DNA from: an uncultured Erythrobacter sp.
Lineage (GTDB): Bacteria > Pseudomonadota > Alphaproteobacteria > Sphingomonadales > Sphingomonadaceae
Length of the DNA: 64,000 bases
NCBI GenBank assembly: GCA_947499095.1
Contig: CANMMR010000008.1
Location: 1-64,000, forward strand
Direction of reading: 5' to 3'
Positions 36,597 through 46,287 of the stretch are shown here, piece by piece (within the stretch, counting starts at the first letter, position 1; each line of letters begins with the position of its first letter). The translations under genes and the position numbers were made by a program. The notes under the pieces were generated by a model that ran no database searches, was not told where the DNA came from, and was given only the letters and a program-made list of their open reading frames with translations.

Positions 36597-36612
36597 GTTC
36601 ATGTTGAACATG
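36597..36612. promoter_or_regulatory. palindromic operator-like site in a divergent promoter
   Basis: Two overlapping perfect palindromes, GTTCA-TGT-TGAAC and CATGTT-G-AACATG, lie between the flippase start and the divergent lyase-like gene. They could bind a dimeric regulator controlling both sides. No regulator gene is in the cluster. Confidence 0.3.
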
Positions 36613-36684
36613 CACACTTGCGCGCCGGGGCCTTAAACGTCCCCAAGTGCCAGAGGAAGGCTTTTGTTGAAGACCCGAAGGAAA

Positions 36685-37809
36685 ATGCGCGCGCTTACCG
36701 TCAGCTTCGCGATGGCGATGCTTGCGGCTGCCTGTACGACCAAAGCAGACCCGATGCCGGACGACTGGTGGCTAGCCTATCCCGAGAACAGGTGCGAATT
36801 TTCTCGGGCTTATCTTCCTGAAATTCAGTCCAAGCCTTACTATAGCGGCAACCGCAACGGGGCAGTAGATCCTGTCGCGCACGCCAAGGCGATGGAGGCT
36901 TCGGAGTCTTTGCGACAATTACTGACGAAGAATCTAAATGCGCAAAAACGATTTGAAGCCGGTGATGTTAAATCTCTGATCTGTGCCGAACGCGAATTGG
37001 CCTACTGGGCGCGGAACGACGCCTTACTCGGAAACAATACCAATCGCGGGTTTTACGAGCGCATATGGTATGCCGCTGGCCTCGGGATCGCCTACGCACA
37101 CAACACCAGGCTCTTGGAAAAGCAAGGGCAGCGGCGTCCGGCGCAGGTCGATATGGTCGTAACCAACTGGTTCAACCGACTGGCGCAGGACACGCGCCGC
37201 GCGATGGATGCGGACCGGGCACCATTCGACCCCGAAGCGACCGGTCAATCCTATCGCCCACCTGACGAGCATGACACTGGTAATCTGGGCGCCTGGACCG
37301 CCTATTACGCAATCATCGCTGGCATTCTCTCGGACGAGCCGGGCCTCGTCGGCTGGGGTCGTAAACGGACCGAAGTCATGCTGCAGACGGTCGACCGCAA
37401 CGGCATGCTGCCGAGCGAAGTCGCGCGCGCGAACCGAGCCTTGCATTACCATTTTTTCGCGTTAAATCCGCTGGTGGGCGCGGCCATACTCCTCGAGCGC
37501 ACTGGCGAACCACTGTCGGCCAACTCGCACGACGCGCTCCAGGCGCTCTTTCGCTTTTCCCTGCGTGAAACCCGGAATCCCGAAGCGATTAAGCAGGCCG
37601 CCGGTGTTCGGTCGATCCAGAACCCGGCACACCATGAGTCGCGGGTCAGAGTAATGCTCGGCCCGGCGCTATACTGCGCGTATATCGATCGTGACCTGCC
37701 CGAATGTGACCTTGTCCCGCGAAGCGACCAGCTCAACTTCCCTTATATGGGTGGAACGATGGCGGAATGGACGCTTGCGATTGACGAGATGGCCCGCTCA
37801 CGCCGCTAG
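36685..37809 (+). CDS. alginate-lyase-like (PL5-related) lipoprotein in the exopolysaccharide cluster
   Basis: A 374-residue lipoprotein (signal with lipobox LAAAC, Cys17), so exported and lipid-anchored. The C-terminal half aligns by eye with alginate lyase AlgL (PL5): AWTAYYAIIAGI, LVGWGRKRTEVMLQTVD, GMLPSEVARANRALHYHFFALNPLV (the RAL-YHNFAL block with the catalytic Tyr, about 251-264). However, where AlgL has NNHxYW this protein reads GNLGAW, so the catalytic His is replaced by Leu. It may be inactive, use another mechanism, or serve a binding role. It is the only plus-strand gene in the cluster and overlaps the convergent glycosyltransferase gene by 12 bases. Confidence 0.72.
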   Translation: MRALTVSFAMAMLAAACTTKADPMPDDWWLAYPENRCEFSRAYLPEIQSKPYYSGNRNGAVDPVAHAKAMEASESLRQLLTKNLNAQKRFEAGDVKSLICAERELAYWARNDALLGNNTNRGFYERIWYAAGLGIAYAHNTRLLEKQGQRRPAQVDMVVTNWFNRLAQDTRRAMDADRAPFDPEATGQSYRPPDEHDTGNLGAWTAYYAIIAGILSDEPGLVGWGRKRTEVMLQTVDRNGMLPSEVARANRALHYHFFALNPLVGAAILLERTGEPLSANSHDALQALFRFSLRETRNPEAIKQAAGVRSIQNPAHHESRVRVMLGPALYCAYIDRDLPECDLVPRSDQLNFPYMGGTMAEWTLAIDEMARSRR

Positions 37810-38655
37810 GCCGAGCCGCTTCTTCAGCTTGCGCGGGACGGTGCGCCGGAAATGCGCACGCAGGGCTGTATCTTCCAGCCGCGGGGCGGACTCTTTCATC
37901 GCACCGAAATAGCCGCGCCAGAACGCTCGCGCTTCGGCCATCTGCCCACGCCGCACGAACTTTGAACCGAACAGAAGGGCATAAAGCACCGTGTGCCCGC
38001 GGTAGTAGGTCGATGCGCCATAATACTGTTGCTTCGACCGCGTTCCGACCTCCCGGGCCCGGAAGCTGGCTTCTTCGACGACCTTCGACTTCCAGCCATC
38101 GAGCTCGGCCCGCCCGAGCGACAGCGTATCGGCGGATGGACCGACGATATAGCCGGACTGCTTCATGCACGCGCCGCGCCACAACCGGCAGCTGCCGCGC
38201 ACCCAGTCTGCGGCGTGAATCGTTTCGCGGCCGTCTTCCTCGACGCTGGTGCCGCCGGCGATCCCGATTTTCGGGTCGGCATCGAAAGCCTCGGCCAGGG
38301 TCCTGTAGTAGCCCGAATCGGGGAAACTGTCGGCATCGAGAATGCCGATCAGGTCTTCGTCACCCAGTTCACGCCGTACTTTGATTTCTTCGAAACCACG
38401 ATTGACCACGCGGGCGTATTTGGACCCCAGGGCGTATTCGCCCTTCTCAGTATCCTCGTTGAGGACGACGAGTTCCTTGACGTTTGTCGGCGGCTCGATT
38501 GCGGCCAGCTTTTCACGTGAGCCGTCGGTCGAACCGTTCTCGACGATAACCCACAGGTCGATCGGGTAATCCTGTGAGCCAACGGCGGAAAACAGCCGAT
38601 CGATGTTGTCCATTTCGTCGCGCAGGGGCGTGGAAAGAAAAATTCTTCTTGTCAT
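37798..38655 (-). CDS. GT2-family glycosyltransferase
   Basis: A 285-residue inverting glycosyltransferase with the GT-A fold: IFLSTPLRDEMDNIDRLFSAV at the N-terminus, WVIVENGSTDGS, and the metal-binding D-x-D in GILDADSFPDSGY. The C-terminal third contains amphipathic, basic segments (RRTVPRKLKKRLGLAA) that may associate with the membrane. The ATG overlaps the stop of the upstream Wzy-like gene. Donor and acceptor sugars are unknown. Confidence 0.87.
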   Translation of the reverse strand: MTRRIFLSTPLRDEMDNIDRLFSAVGSQDYPIDLWVIVENGSTDGSREKLAAIEPPTNVKELVVLNEDTEKGEYALGSKYARVVNRGFEEIKVRRELGDEDLIGILDADSFPDSGYYRTLAEAFDADPKIGIAGGTSVEEDGRETIHAADWVRGSCRLWRGACMKQSGYIVGPSADTLSLGRAELDGWKSKVVEEASFRAREVGTRSKQQYYGASTYYRGHTVLYALLFGSKFVRRGQMAEARAFWRGYFGAMKESAPRLEDTALRAHFRRTVPRKLKKRLGLAA

Positions 38656-39866
38656 GTCGTTTTGCGCAGGAAGCCCTTGTCGAGCGCGACCAGCATGATG
38701 ATGAGCACGAGGATCACAGGAGAACTCGTAAGGCTGTTGCCGGTCAGCATGGGGGTGAAAAGGATGACGCCGGCGATAAGCGGCGTGCGCGATGCGAGGC
38801 AGACCTTGATGAAGGCGAACAGTACGAGGACGAGGCCTATCGCACCGAATTCCACGAACAGGCGCACGATATCGGAATGCGGGTCCTTGTTCATAAAGCT
38901 GAAGACGCGGTTGCTGAGGCCCGTCGCACCGCCCCCCTGCCCGAACAGCGTATAGAGTGGACCGCTCGCGATATTCGCGTCGATCATGGCCAGCCAATAG
39001 GACAGGCGCCAGGCGAAGGAGGAACCCTGGTTGCCGAACTGATAGCGCTGCGCCTTCTGCGTGACGGTGCGAAGATCGAAGTTCAGGAGCTTATCCATCG
39101 CAGCTTCGCCGAGCGGCGAGAACATCAGGAGCGCAACCGCGATAGCTCCCAGAACAGCCAGCAATACAGTCCGCCTGCTCAGACCCATGGCAAGCGGGAG
39201 GGAGGATAATCCGACGACGACGAAGATAACGCCGCCCGAGCTGCGGCTGGCGACAACCAGCGCCACGCCGAGGAAAGCCAGTAACCAGTAGCGCGGCACG
39301 GCCGTTACCTTGGCAAAATGCAGATAACTCAAGCCGATGAGGATCGCGCCTGCCACATAGCCGAGGTGATTGGCATGCGGCAGGATGCTGGAGTACCGAA
39401 CGGCTCCCGCCGAGTCAGCGATCGAGAATGCATCGAAGTACAAGTAAGCCGGGTAGGGTAGCGCGATGATGACGATCCACAGCGACGCTGCCAGAACCAG
39501 TTCGGCGATCCGCATTCGCGCAACCGCCGTCGCGAAGAAGGCGAAGGCGAGATAGCGTAGCGCTTCCTCCAGCTGGACGTACATGGGGAGCTGCGAGGGA
39601 AGCAGACTGCGCGCAACCACGAACAGCGCCAACAGGCCGAAGGCTACCGACAGGCGGCCGAAGGCAAGGCGCCCGTTCTGCACCACCCCTGCCGTGAGCG
39701 CAAAGCCCATGGCTGCGAGCGCGCCGACGTAATTCTGCACGCAGGCGGCGATCAAGCACAGGAGAACAGCGGCAACATAGCCCAGCCGTACTTTCTTCGT
39801 TTCGGCGGCGCGCGGAAACACCCGCTGCGCCGGGGCGCGCATTGCAGTGGCCTGCATCGTATTCAT
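38652..39866 (-). CDS. O-antigen ligase/polymerase-like membrane protein (Wzy-like)
   Basis: A 404-residue membrane protein with about 10-12 helices and a large periplasmic loop (about 260-330) containing GNQGSSFAWRLSYWLAMIDANIASGPLYTLFGQGGG and NKDPHSDIVRLFVEFGAIGL, the Wzy_C-type signature with the H-x-D/N pattern. It should polymerise repeat units in a Wzx/Wzy pathway. The start at 39866 has GGGAGG upstream. A second protein of this superfamily is encoded at 46277-47617. Confidence 0.83.
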   Translation of the reverse strand: MNTMQATAMRAPAQRVFPRAAETKKVRLGYVAAVLLCLIAACVQNYVGALAAMGFALTAGVVQNGRLAFGRLSVAFGLLALFVVARSLLPSQLPMYVQLEEALRYLAFAFFATAVARMRIAELVLAASLWIVIIALPYPAYLYFDAFSIADSAGAVRYSSILPHANHLGYVAGAILIGLSYLHFAKVTAVPRYWLLAFLGVALVVASRSSGGVIFVVVGLSSLPLAMGLSRRTVLLAVLGAIAVALLMFSPLGEAAMDKLLNFDLRTVTQKAQRYQFGNQGSSFAWRLSYWLAMIDANIASGPLYTLFGQGGGATGLSNRVFSFMNKDPHSDIVRLFVEFGAIGLVLVLFAFIKVCLASRTPLIAGVILFTPMLTGNSLTSSPVILVLIIMLVALDKGFLRKTT

Positions 39867-39906
39867 GGTGAGCCTCCCTGCCTTGTCGCTCCCGAAAGCC
39901 TTAGCA

Positions 39907-40926
39907 TCACACCGCGTAGTAGTCGCGGTACCAATCGACGAAGCGCTGCACGCCTTCGCGAACGTCGGTCTGAGGCGCATAGCCGGTAAGCGAGGTCAGC
40001 AAGCCGGCGTCGGCCCAAGTCGCGGGCACATCGCCTGCCTGCATCGGCAACATATTGCGCTCAGCCTTACGGTCCAGCGAGTCTTCGATGGCGGCGATAA
40101 ACTCCTCAAGCTGAACGGCGCGCGAATTGCCGATATTCACGACACGCCATGGCGCGACCGGCGAGAGGCTGTCGCCTTCCGCGATATCCTCTTTGCTTTC
40201 GGGCCGCTCGGGCACGGCATCGATCAGCAGGCGGATCGCCTCGACCAGATCATCGACGTAAGTGAAGTCGCGCATCATGTCGCCGTGGTTGTAAACGTCG
40301 ATCGGCCGGTCTTCGAGAATGGCCTTCACGAATTTGAACAGCGCCATGTCCGGCCGCCCCCAGGGCCCATAAACCGTGAAGAAGCGGAACATCGTCACCG
40401 GCAGGCCGAACAGATGGGCATAGGAGTGCGCCATCGCCTCGGTTGCCTTCTTCGTCGCCGCGTAGAACGACATCTGGTGATCGGCCTTCACTGTCTCACG
40501 ATAAGGCATCTCCGTATTCGCGCCGTAGGCCGAGGATGTGGAGGCGAGCAGCATGTGCTGGGGCGGGCATGCGCGCGCCGCTTCGAGCAGCTCGAACGTG
40601 CCGACGATATTGCTGTCAAGATAGGACCGCGGGTTCTCGATCGAATAACGCACCCCGGCCTGAGCCGCGAGGTGGACTACCACGTCGGGCTTTTCGGCTT
40701 CGAACAGTTCCATCAGCAGGCGCGGCGTCTCGATCGGCTGATTAACCGCGCGAAAGCCTTCGTTCTGCAGAAGCATCGCTTGGCGACGTTCCTTCAGCGC
40801 GACATCGTAATAATCGGACATGCTGTCGATGCCGATCACGCGAAAGCCGTCGCGCAGCAGGCGTCGGCAAACGAAAGAGCCGATAAACCCGGCGGAGCCG
40901 GTCACGAGGGCAGTACGCTGCGCCAT
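39907..40926 (-). CDS. UDP-glucuronate 4-epimerase (NAD-dependent epimerase/dehydratase)
   Basis: A 339-residue short-chain epimerase that makes UDP-galacturonate from UDP-glucuronate. It has the Rossmann motif VTGSAGFIGSFVCRRLL, the catalytic Y-x-x-x-K in SFYAATKKATEAMAHSYAHLFGLP and the GPWGRPDMALFKFVKAILE block typical of the CapI/LpsL subgroup. It follows the UDP-glucose dehydrogenase gene by four bases, which supplies its substrate. Epimerase specificity rests on family resemblance. Confidence 0.9.
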   Translation of the reverse strand: MAQRTALVTGSAGFIGSFVCRRLLRDGFRVIGIDSMSDYYDVALKERRQAMLLQNEGFRAVNQPIETPRLLMELFEAEKPDVVVHLAAQAGVRYSIENPRSYLDSNIVGTFELLEAARACPPQHMLLASTSSAYGANTEMPYRETVKADHQMSFYAATKKATEAMAHSYAHLFGLPVTMFRFFTVYGPWGRPDMALFKFVKAILEDRPIDVYNHGDMMRDFTYVDDLVEAIRLLIDAVPERPESKEDIAEGDSLSPVAPWRVVNIGNSRAVQLEEFIAAIEDSLDRKAERNMLPMQAGDVPATWADAGLLTSLTGYAPQTDVREGVQRFVDWYRDYYAV

Positions 40927-40930
40927 TCGC

Positions 40931-42097
40931 TCAGTCGGCCCCGAACAGGTCGCGAGTGAAAACCTTGTCCGCCACGTCGCTCAATTCGTCGGTCAGGCGA
41001 TTGGCGATGATCACGTCGCACTCCCGCTTGAAGGTCGCGAGGTCGCGCTCGACCCGAGAGCCGAAGAACTCATCCTCCTCCAGCGTCGGCTCGAACACGA
41101 CTACTTCGATGCCCTTGGCCTTGATGCGCTTCATGATGCCCTGCACCGACGACTGGCGGAAATTGTCCGAACCGGCCTTCATCACGAGGCGATGTACACC
41201 GACCCGCTCAGGCTCCTTGGCGATGATCCGGTCTGCCAGGAAATCCTTGCGCGTGCGATTGGCGTCGACGATGGCACGAATGAGGTTTTGAGGCACTTCG
41301 GAGTAGTTTGCGAGCAGCTGCTTTGTATCCTTGGGCAGGCAGTAGCCGCCGTAGCCGAAGGAAGGATTATTGTAATGCGTGCCGATCCGCGGATCGAGGC
41401 CGATGCCCTCGATGATCTGGCGCGAGTCGAGGTCGCGCGCCAGCGCATAGCTGTCGAGTTCGTTGAAGAAGGCCACCCGCATGGCGAGGAAGGTGTTGGC
41501 GAACAGCTTGATCGCTTCGGCCTCGCGCGCGTCGGTCAGGAGGACCGGTACGTCCTTGTCGTCGGCCGCTTCGGAGAGCAGGTCGGCAAAGATTTGTGCC
41601 CGGTCAGACTGCTCGCCCACTATGATGCGCGACGGGTGCAGATTGTCGTAGAGTGCCTTGCCCTCGCGCAGGAACTCGGGACTGAAGACGATCCGGTCGG
41701 TGCCGAACTGCTCGCTGACGCTTTCCACATAGCCGACCGGAATGGTCGATTTGATGATGATCGTCGCGCCGGTATTTTCGCGAAGCACCTGCTCGATCAC
41801 GGCTTCGACCGCCGACGTGTCGAAATAATTCGTCTCCGGATCGTAATTCGTCGGTGTGGCGACCACGACGAATTCGGCACCCTCCACCGCTGCCGCGAGG
41901 TCGGTCGTGAAATCGAGATCTAAGTCGTCGCGGAGCAGATACTCCTCGACCAGATCGTCGCGGATCGGCGATTGCTTCTTGCGCAGCATCGCCACCCGTT
42001 CAGCAGAGATGTCGCAGCCGGTAACGCTGTTGTGGCGCGACAGCATTATCGCGTTGGACAGGCCGACATATCCAAGGCCGACGACGGTAATCTTCAC
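40931..42097 (-). CDS. ugd: UDP-glucose 6-dehydrogenase
   Basis: A 388-residue NAD-dependent dehydrogenase making UDP-glucuronate. Seen are the Rossmann motif [55 protein letters not shown] and the catalytic Cys253 in [14 protein letters not shown]. The length and sequence resemble the short Ugd type of enterobacterial capsule clusters. With the next gene it provides GlcA and GalA for the polymer. Confidence 0.96.
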   Translation of the reverse strand: MKITVVGLGYVGLSNAIMLSRHNSVTGCDISAERVAMLRKKQSPIRDDLVEEYLLRDDLDLDFTTDLAAAVEGAEFVVVATPTNYDPETNYFDTSAVEAVIEQVLRENTGATIIIKSTIPVGYVESVSEQFGTDRIVFSPEFLREGKALYDNLHPSRIIVGEQSDRAQIFADLLSEAADDKDVPVLLTDAREAEAIKLFANTFLAMRVAFFNELDSYALARDLDSRQIIEGIGLDPRIGTHYNNPSFGYGGYCLPKDTKQLLANYSEVPQNLIRAIVDANRTRKDFLADRIIAKEPERVGVHRLVMKAGSDNFRQSSVQGIMKRIKAKGIEVVVFEPTLEEDEFFGSRVERDLATFKRECDVIIANRLTDELSDVADKVFTRDLFGAD

Positions 42098-42238
42098 TTC
42101 GAATTCCTCATTTCGCGGCGCTACTGCCGGAGCGTCACGCGGGACGCTTGTATGCGTGCGACACCGACCGGGAAATAGCGTGACATTTGTCTGGCTGCAC
42201 TCTTAACGCCCTGAGATCGGGCGACAAGGGCTACCGCG

Positions 42239-43360
42239 TCACAATCCCGCCCGCTCCACCCGGATATCGGAGAAGTCGCCTCGCTCGACGATGACCGCAA
42301 GCCGCTGGACCGGACAATTTTCGGGAATGGCGAATTCCACCAGATCGCCGCTCCGGGTCGCATCGACCGGAACATTCCTGCCGTCGCGAACACAGCTCAT
42401 CGCCAGACTGGCCTCGCCCTGTCCCGGACGGCTCCCTTCCTCGTAAGTGAATTCGTAAGCGATGCTTCCGGCGGGCAAAGCGGAATAGCGGTAGGCGGCA
42501 TCGTGGCGCACCAGGCTGCGATTACGGATATTGATGCCCTGCCGCCAGACACTCGCGTTTTGGGAGAGGCCCCTGCCCTTGCCGAGACTCCAGCCGTAAG
42601 GATCGGCGAGCCCGGCATAATCGCCTCGATCGGCCAGAGCATCTGCGCAGCGCTTTGGCCAGCCGGTGCCGCGCTCCACCGGAATGCCGCGCGCCAGCAG
42701 GGCCGGCGTCACACGGGCTAGGAATTCGCAATCATGCTCTCTGTCGCCATCGAGCTTCACCAGGCTTTCCATCACGGGCGCGAATCCGGGCACCGTCGCC
42801 GTGGCCTTGGCCAGCTGAGTGCGGAACGGTTCGCTCTCGATCATGCGATCGGCGAGATAGGGCCGCGCCTCGGGGACCTGCGCAATGGCCGCCGCGACGT
42901 TGCCGGACACCTCGACGCTGCTGCCCGACCGGATCAATCCTTCGAGACGCTGGATCGCGCCATCGTAATCGCCGACCGACACCGCGCCGGCGACCGCGGC
43001 ACTCTGCGTATATTCGCCGCGCCAGCCGCGCCGGGCAGCGAGTTGCAGGGCCTTGCCCGCCTTGTCCATCTGGTCTGCTTCGGCCGCGGCAATGGCCAGA
43101 AGTTCCAGATTGGCGGCAGGGATCGGGCGATGGCGAACAAGTCTCTCCGCCAACGGCAATGCTTCGGCCGGGTCGGTCACCAGCGCTGCTCTGGTCCGCA
43201 AGATATCGCCGAACCCGCCGTCCACACCGCCGGGCATGGCGATAAGCGACGCATTCTTCTGCAGCGACCTATCGAGCTGAACGTTGTAGCCGATGAACGC
43301 GAACGCCGCGAAGGCGAGCAAACGCAGGGCGATCGACAGATACGTGCCGGCGGACCCCAT
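42239..43360 (-). CDS. membrane-anchored protein of unknown function in the exopolysaccharide cluster
   Basis: A 373-residue protein with one N-terminal membrane anchor (about 7-25) and a periplasmic remainder. Residues 55-170 are Ala/Leu/Glu-rich helices resembling TPR-type pairs (PLAERLVRHRPIPAANLELLAIAAAEADQMDKAGKALQLAARRGW). The C-terminal part has a beta-rich region with two cysteines in CVRDGRN and ENCPVQRL. The ATG shares a base with the stop of the tyrosine-kinase gene upstream (TGATG), so it is made with it. I do not recognise the family; a scaffold role in export is a guess from context. Confidence 0.75.
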   Translation of the reverse strand: MGSAGTYLSIALRLLAFAAFAFIGYNVQLDRSLQKNASLIAMPGGVDGGFGDILRTRAALVTDPAEALPLAERLVRHRPIPAANLELLAIAAAEADQMDKAGKALQLAARRGWRGEYTQSAAVAGAVSVGDYDGAIQRLEGLIRSGSSVEVSGNVAAAIAQVPEARPYLADRMIESEPFRTQLAKATATVPGFAPVMESLVKLDGDREHDCEFLARVTPALLARGIPVERGTGWPKRCADALADRGDYAGLADPYGWSLGKGRGLSQNASVWRQGINIRNRSLVRHDAAYRYSALPAGSIAYEFTYEEGSRPGQGEASLAMSCVRDGRNVPVDATRSGDLVEFAIPENCPVQRLAVIVERGDFSDIRVERAGL

Positions 43361-45594
43361 CAGTCGTCCTGGCGGGACTCGTATGTGTAGTAATCAGCAC
43401 CGTAATAGGCGTAATTGCCATTACCGGCCTTCGGATCGAACTTGGTCAGAACCGCGCCCATGATGTTCGCGCCGACCATACGCAGGCGGCGGATCGCCGC
43501 CTTGCTCGAACCGCGACCACCGGCGGTCGAGTCGATCACCATCACCGTCGATTCCACGTGCGCCGCAATCATCGGCGCGTCCGAAAGGCCCATCACCGGC
43601 GGGGCATCGAAAATGACGCAGTCATATTCCGCCGTCAGCTTGGTAACGAGGTTGGCAAACGCATCGGTCCGCAGCAGCGCAGCCGGATCCGGAGCGATCG
43701 GCAGCGCCGTCATATAGGACAGGTTCGGCTTATCCGAAGGAAACACGACTTCCTGAATCGTCGTTTCGCCTGCCAGCAGCGATGTCAGGCCGTTCCGCTC
43801 GCGCTGGTCGACACGTTTGTGCAAGGTCGGGCGGCGCAAGTCAGCGTCAACCAGGAGCGTGCGCTTTCCAAGCTCGGCGAATTCCTTAGCCAGTCGATTG
43901 GAAGTGGTGGTCTTGCCTTCAGATTTTTGCGAACTGGTGACCGCCATGGACCGCGGGATACCGTGCGAGGTGCTGTATCGCAGATTGGTGACGAGCGAGC
44001 GATAGGCCTCGCTGATCGGCGATTTGGCGTCCTCCAGCTCCTCTTCGGGCGTCCCGTCGCTAACGCGCGGGATCAGGCCGAGCAGGGTCAGACCCAGCTT
44101 GCGCTCGACATCGTCCGGATCGCGCATCACATCGTCGAACTGCTCGCGCAGGAAGATGAAACCGCCAGCCAGCGCGAGGCCCGCCAGCAGTGCCAGCGCA
44201 ATATTCAGCTTGAGGTTCGGCGAGCTCGGTTCGCGCGGGATATTGGCGAGGTCGACGAGCGTAATGTTGTTGGACGTCGCACCAGCCGTTGCGCTGAGCT
44301 CGTTGAAGCGGGTCAGCAGCGTATTGTAGAGGGCGCGCTTCGTCTCCGCCTCGCGCTTCAGGATGTTGTACTGGACGCCGCGATCCTGCTCGTTGAGTGC
44401 ATCGGAGCGAACGCCCGACACGCGCGACTGGATCGAATCTTCGCGGTCGGCTGCGGCCTGATATTCCAGGCGCACCGAGTTCTTGATCGAATTGCCGACG
44501 CTCTGGATTTCCGAATTCACTTCCTGAAGCTGCGATTCGAGCGCCTGAACATTCGGATGATCGTCGAGGTGACGAGCGCGTTCCTCGGCCAGTGCGCTTT
44601 CGACTTCGCTCCGCTGTCGCAGTAGCGACTGCATCGCGGGGTTGTTGAGAACCTGCGGGATCGATGTGACGGGCGCATTGGCGACGCTGCGCCAGCGCTG
44701 CTCCGCCGCGATACGCTGGGCAGTCGCTTCGCTGGCCGCGGAGTTGAGCTGGACCAGCGTGTCGTTGGTCACCGACAGCGTCGTTTCCTGATCGGCATTC
44801 GCGCCCTGTCCGGCAACACGGATGAGGCCGGCGGCACGCGAGAAGCTGTTCAGCTCCCGCTCGCTATCTTCGAGTTCCTCGCGCGCGTCCTCGAGCTGCT
44901 GGCCCAGGAATTGGCGGGCATACGCCGAGCTGTCGAACTTGCGCGCCAGATTGGCTTCGATAAAATTTTCGGCGACCGAATTTGCCAGCTCCGCCGAAAG
45001 CACCGGACTGGCGCTCTCGAAGCTGATCGCCACGAGACGGCTGTCGACCGGCAAGGAGACGCCAGTTGCTTGCTGCACAAGCTCGATGGCACTGTCCTTA
45101 CGCACCGCATCCAGCTGTTCGGGCGGAAGTCCCGCTTCCGTAATGGACTCTACATCGGGAATTTCGGCACCAAGCGCGTCGAAGAATTCCGCCCGATCGT
45201 CGAGCCCGTTGGCTTCGACCACGCGCTCCGCAAGTGAGCGGCTGCGGATGACGTCGAGCTGAGTCTGCAGGAAGCGGTCCGCATCCTGATATCCGGCCTG
45301 CGGCGGGAGCGTGCTGTCCTCGAGGATCTGTTCGGCCTGCTGTTCCACCAAAACGCGCGATGTCGCGACATATTGCGGTACCATCAACAGCGTGAGGATA
45401 GCGCCGATCACCACCACGCCAATGACGATGGCGGCCGCCGGGATCAGGTTGCGACGGACTGCAGCGATGATCCGGCGAAGGTCGATATCGAAAAACTTTT
45501 CTTCCTCCATCTCCTCTGCTCCGCCGGCCAGGCCGTCGAAGCGCGGATCGGACCCTGCGCCCTTGGCCGCAACAATGGGAGTTTCGCTGGTCAC
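43360..45594 (-). CDS. polysaccharide co-polymerase and tyrosine autokinase (Wzc/ExoP-like)
   Basis: A 744-residue inner-membrane protein controlling chain length and export. In order: cytoplasmic leader, TM1 (about 52-72), Wzz-type periplasmic domain with long coiled coils (about 200-430), TM2 (about 463-482), then the BY-kinase domain with Walker A SSQKSEGKTTTS (about 554-565), Walker A' LLVDADLRRP (about 580-589) and Walker B VIFDAPP. The C-terminal tyrosine cluster YAYYGADYYTY is the autophosphorylation site. It lies three bases after the OPX gene and works with it across the envelope. Confidence 0.95.
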   Translation of the reverse strand: MTSETPIVAAKGAGSDPRFDGLAGGAEEMEEEKFFDIDLRRIIAAVRRNLIPAAAIVIGVVVIGAILTLLMVPQYVATSRVLVEQQAEQILEDSTLPPQAGYQDADRFLQTQLDVIRSRSLAERVVEANGLDDRAEFFDALGAEIPDVESITEAGLPPEQLDAVRKDSAIELVQQATGVSLPVDSRLVAISFESASPVLSAELANSVAENFIEANLARKFDSSAYARQFLGQQLEDAREELEDSERELNSFSRAAGLIRVAGQGANADQETTLSVTNDTLVQLNSAASEATAQRIAAEQRWRSVANAPVTSIPQVLNNPAMQSLLRQRSEVESALAEERARHLDDHPNVQALESQLQEVNSEIQSVGNSIKNSVRLEYQAAADREDSIQSRVSGVRSDALNEQDRGVQYNILKREAETKRALYNTLLTRFNELSATAGATSNNITLVDLANIPREPSSPNLKLNIALALLAGLALAGGFIFLREQFDDVMRDPDDVERKLGLTLLGLIPRVSDGTPEEELEDAKSPISEAYRSLVTNLRYSTSHGIPRSMAVTSSQKSEGKTTTSNRLAKEFAELGKRTLLVDADLRRPTLHKRVDQRERNGLTSLLAGETTIQEVVFPSDKPNLSYMTALPIAPDPAALLRTDAFANLVTKLTAEYDCVIFDAPPVMGLSDAPMIAAHVESTVMVIDSTAGGRGSSKAAIRRLRMVGANIMGAVLTKFDPKAGNGNYAYYGADYYTYESRQDD

Positions 45595-45597
45595 GGG

Positions 45598-46287
45598 TCA
45601 GAACCTCGTAAAGACGTTGAAGATCGGTGCCGCGCGCAGGAAGTCCTGATAGACGCCGCGCACCGCAGAGAAGCCGACCACGATACTGTCGCCGCCGAGG
45701 ATCTGGGGATCCGCGGCCCGGCCCTCGCGAATGGCCTTGAGGTCGAACACTGCGCCCATGCGCTGGCCATCGACGACCCGGAAGACGATCACTTCGTCGT
45801 CCACCGCCAGATTGGTCAACCCTTTCGCACGGGCCACCGACTCTACCAAAGACGAAGAACCGGCGACTTCATAAACGCCCGGCTCGTTGACCTGGCCTTC
45901 GACGGTCACGCGCTGGCCGGCCGACGAGACCACGCCGACAACTACCTGCGGATTACGAATGAAGCGGGCACCGAGCCTAGTCTCGATCTCGTCGCTGAGT
46001 TCGATGGCAGTCTTGTCGACTGCGGTAATTTCCCCGACGAGCGGATAGTTGATCGTCCCTGCCGCATCCACCGCGACCTGTTCGAAGCTCAGCTCGGGCT
46101 CCTGGAACACGCGGATCGACAGCACATCCAGCACGCCGATCTTATAGGACGGCAGTTCGCCTGCCGCGCTGGCCGGCGGCATCATCCGATAGGCTGCCTC
46201 GCCACGCGGCAAGTCTGCCGAAGGCGAAAAACAACCAACCAGGAGGAATGCCAGAAGGCATGCCACAACTCTCAACTCACGCGGCAA
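45598..46287 (-). CDS. polysaccharide export outer-membrane lipoprotein (OPX, Wza-like)
   Basis: A 229-residue lipoprotein with lipobox LLVGC (Cys19). It has the Poly_export domain (YKIGVLDVLSIRVFQEPELSFEQVAVDAAGTINYPLVGEI) and one SLBB-type beta-grasp domain (VTVEGQVNEPGVYEV). It is shorter than E. coli Wza (379 residues) and lacks an obvious C-terminal membrane-spanning helix, like several short OPX proteins that need a separate outer-membrane partner. Its 5' end overlaps the upstream O-antigen ligase-like gene by 11 bases. Confidence 0.92.
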   Translation of the reverse strand: MPRELRVVACLLAFLLVGCFSPSADLPRGEAAYRMMPPASAAGELPSYKIGVLDVLSIRVFQEPELSFEQVAVDAAGTINYPLVGEITAVDKTAIELSDEIETRLGARFIRNPQVVVGVVSSAGQRVTVEGQVNEPGVYEVAGSSSLVESVARAKGLTNLAVDDEVIVFRVVDGQRMGAVFDLKAIREGRAADPQILGGDSIVVGFSAVRGVYQDFLRAAPIFNVFTRF

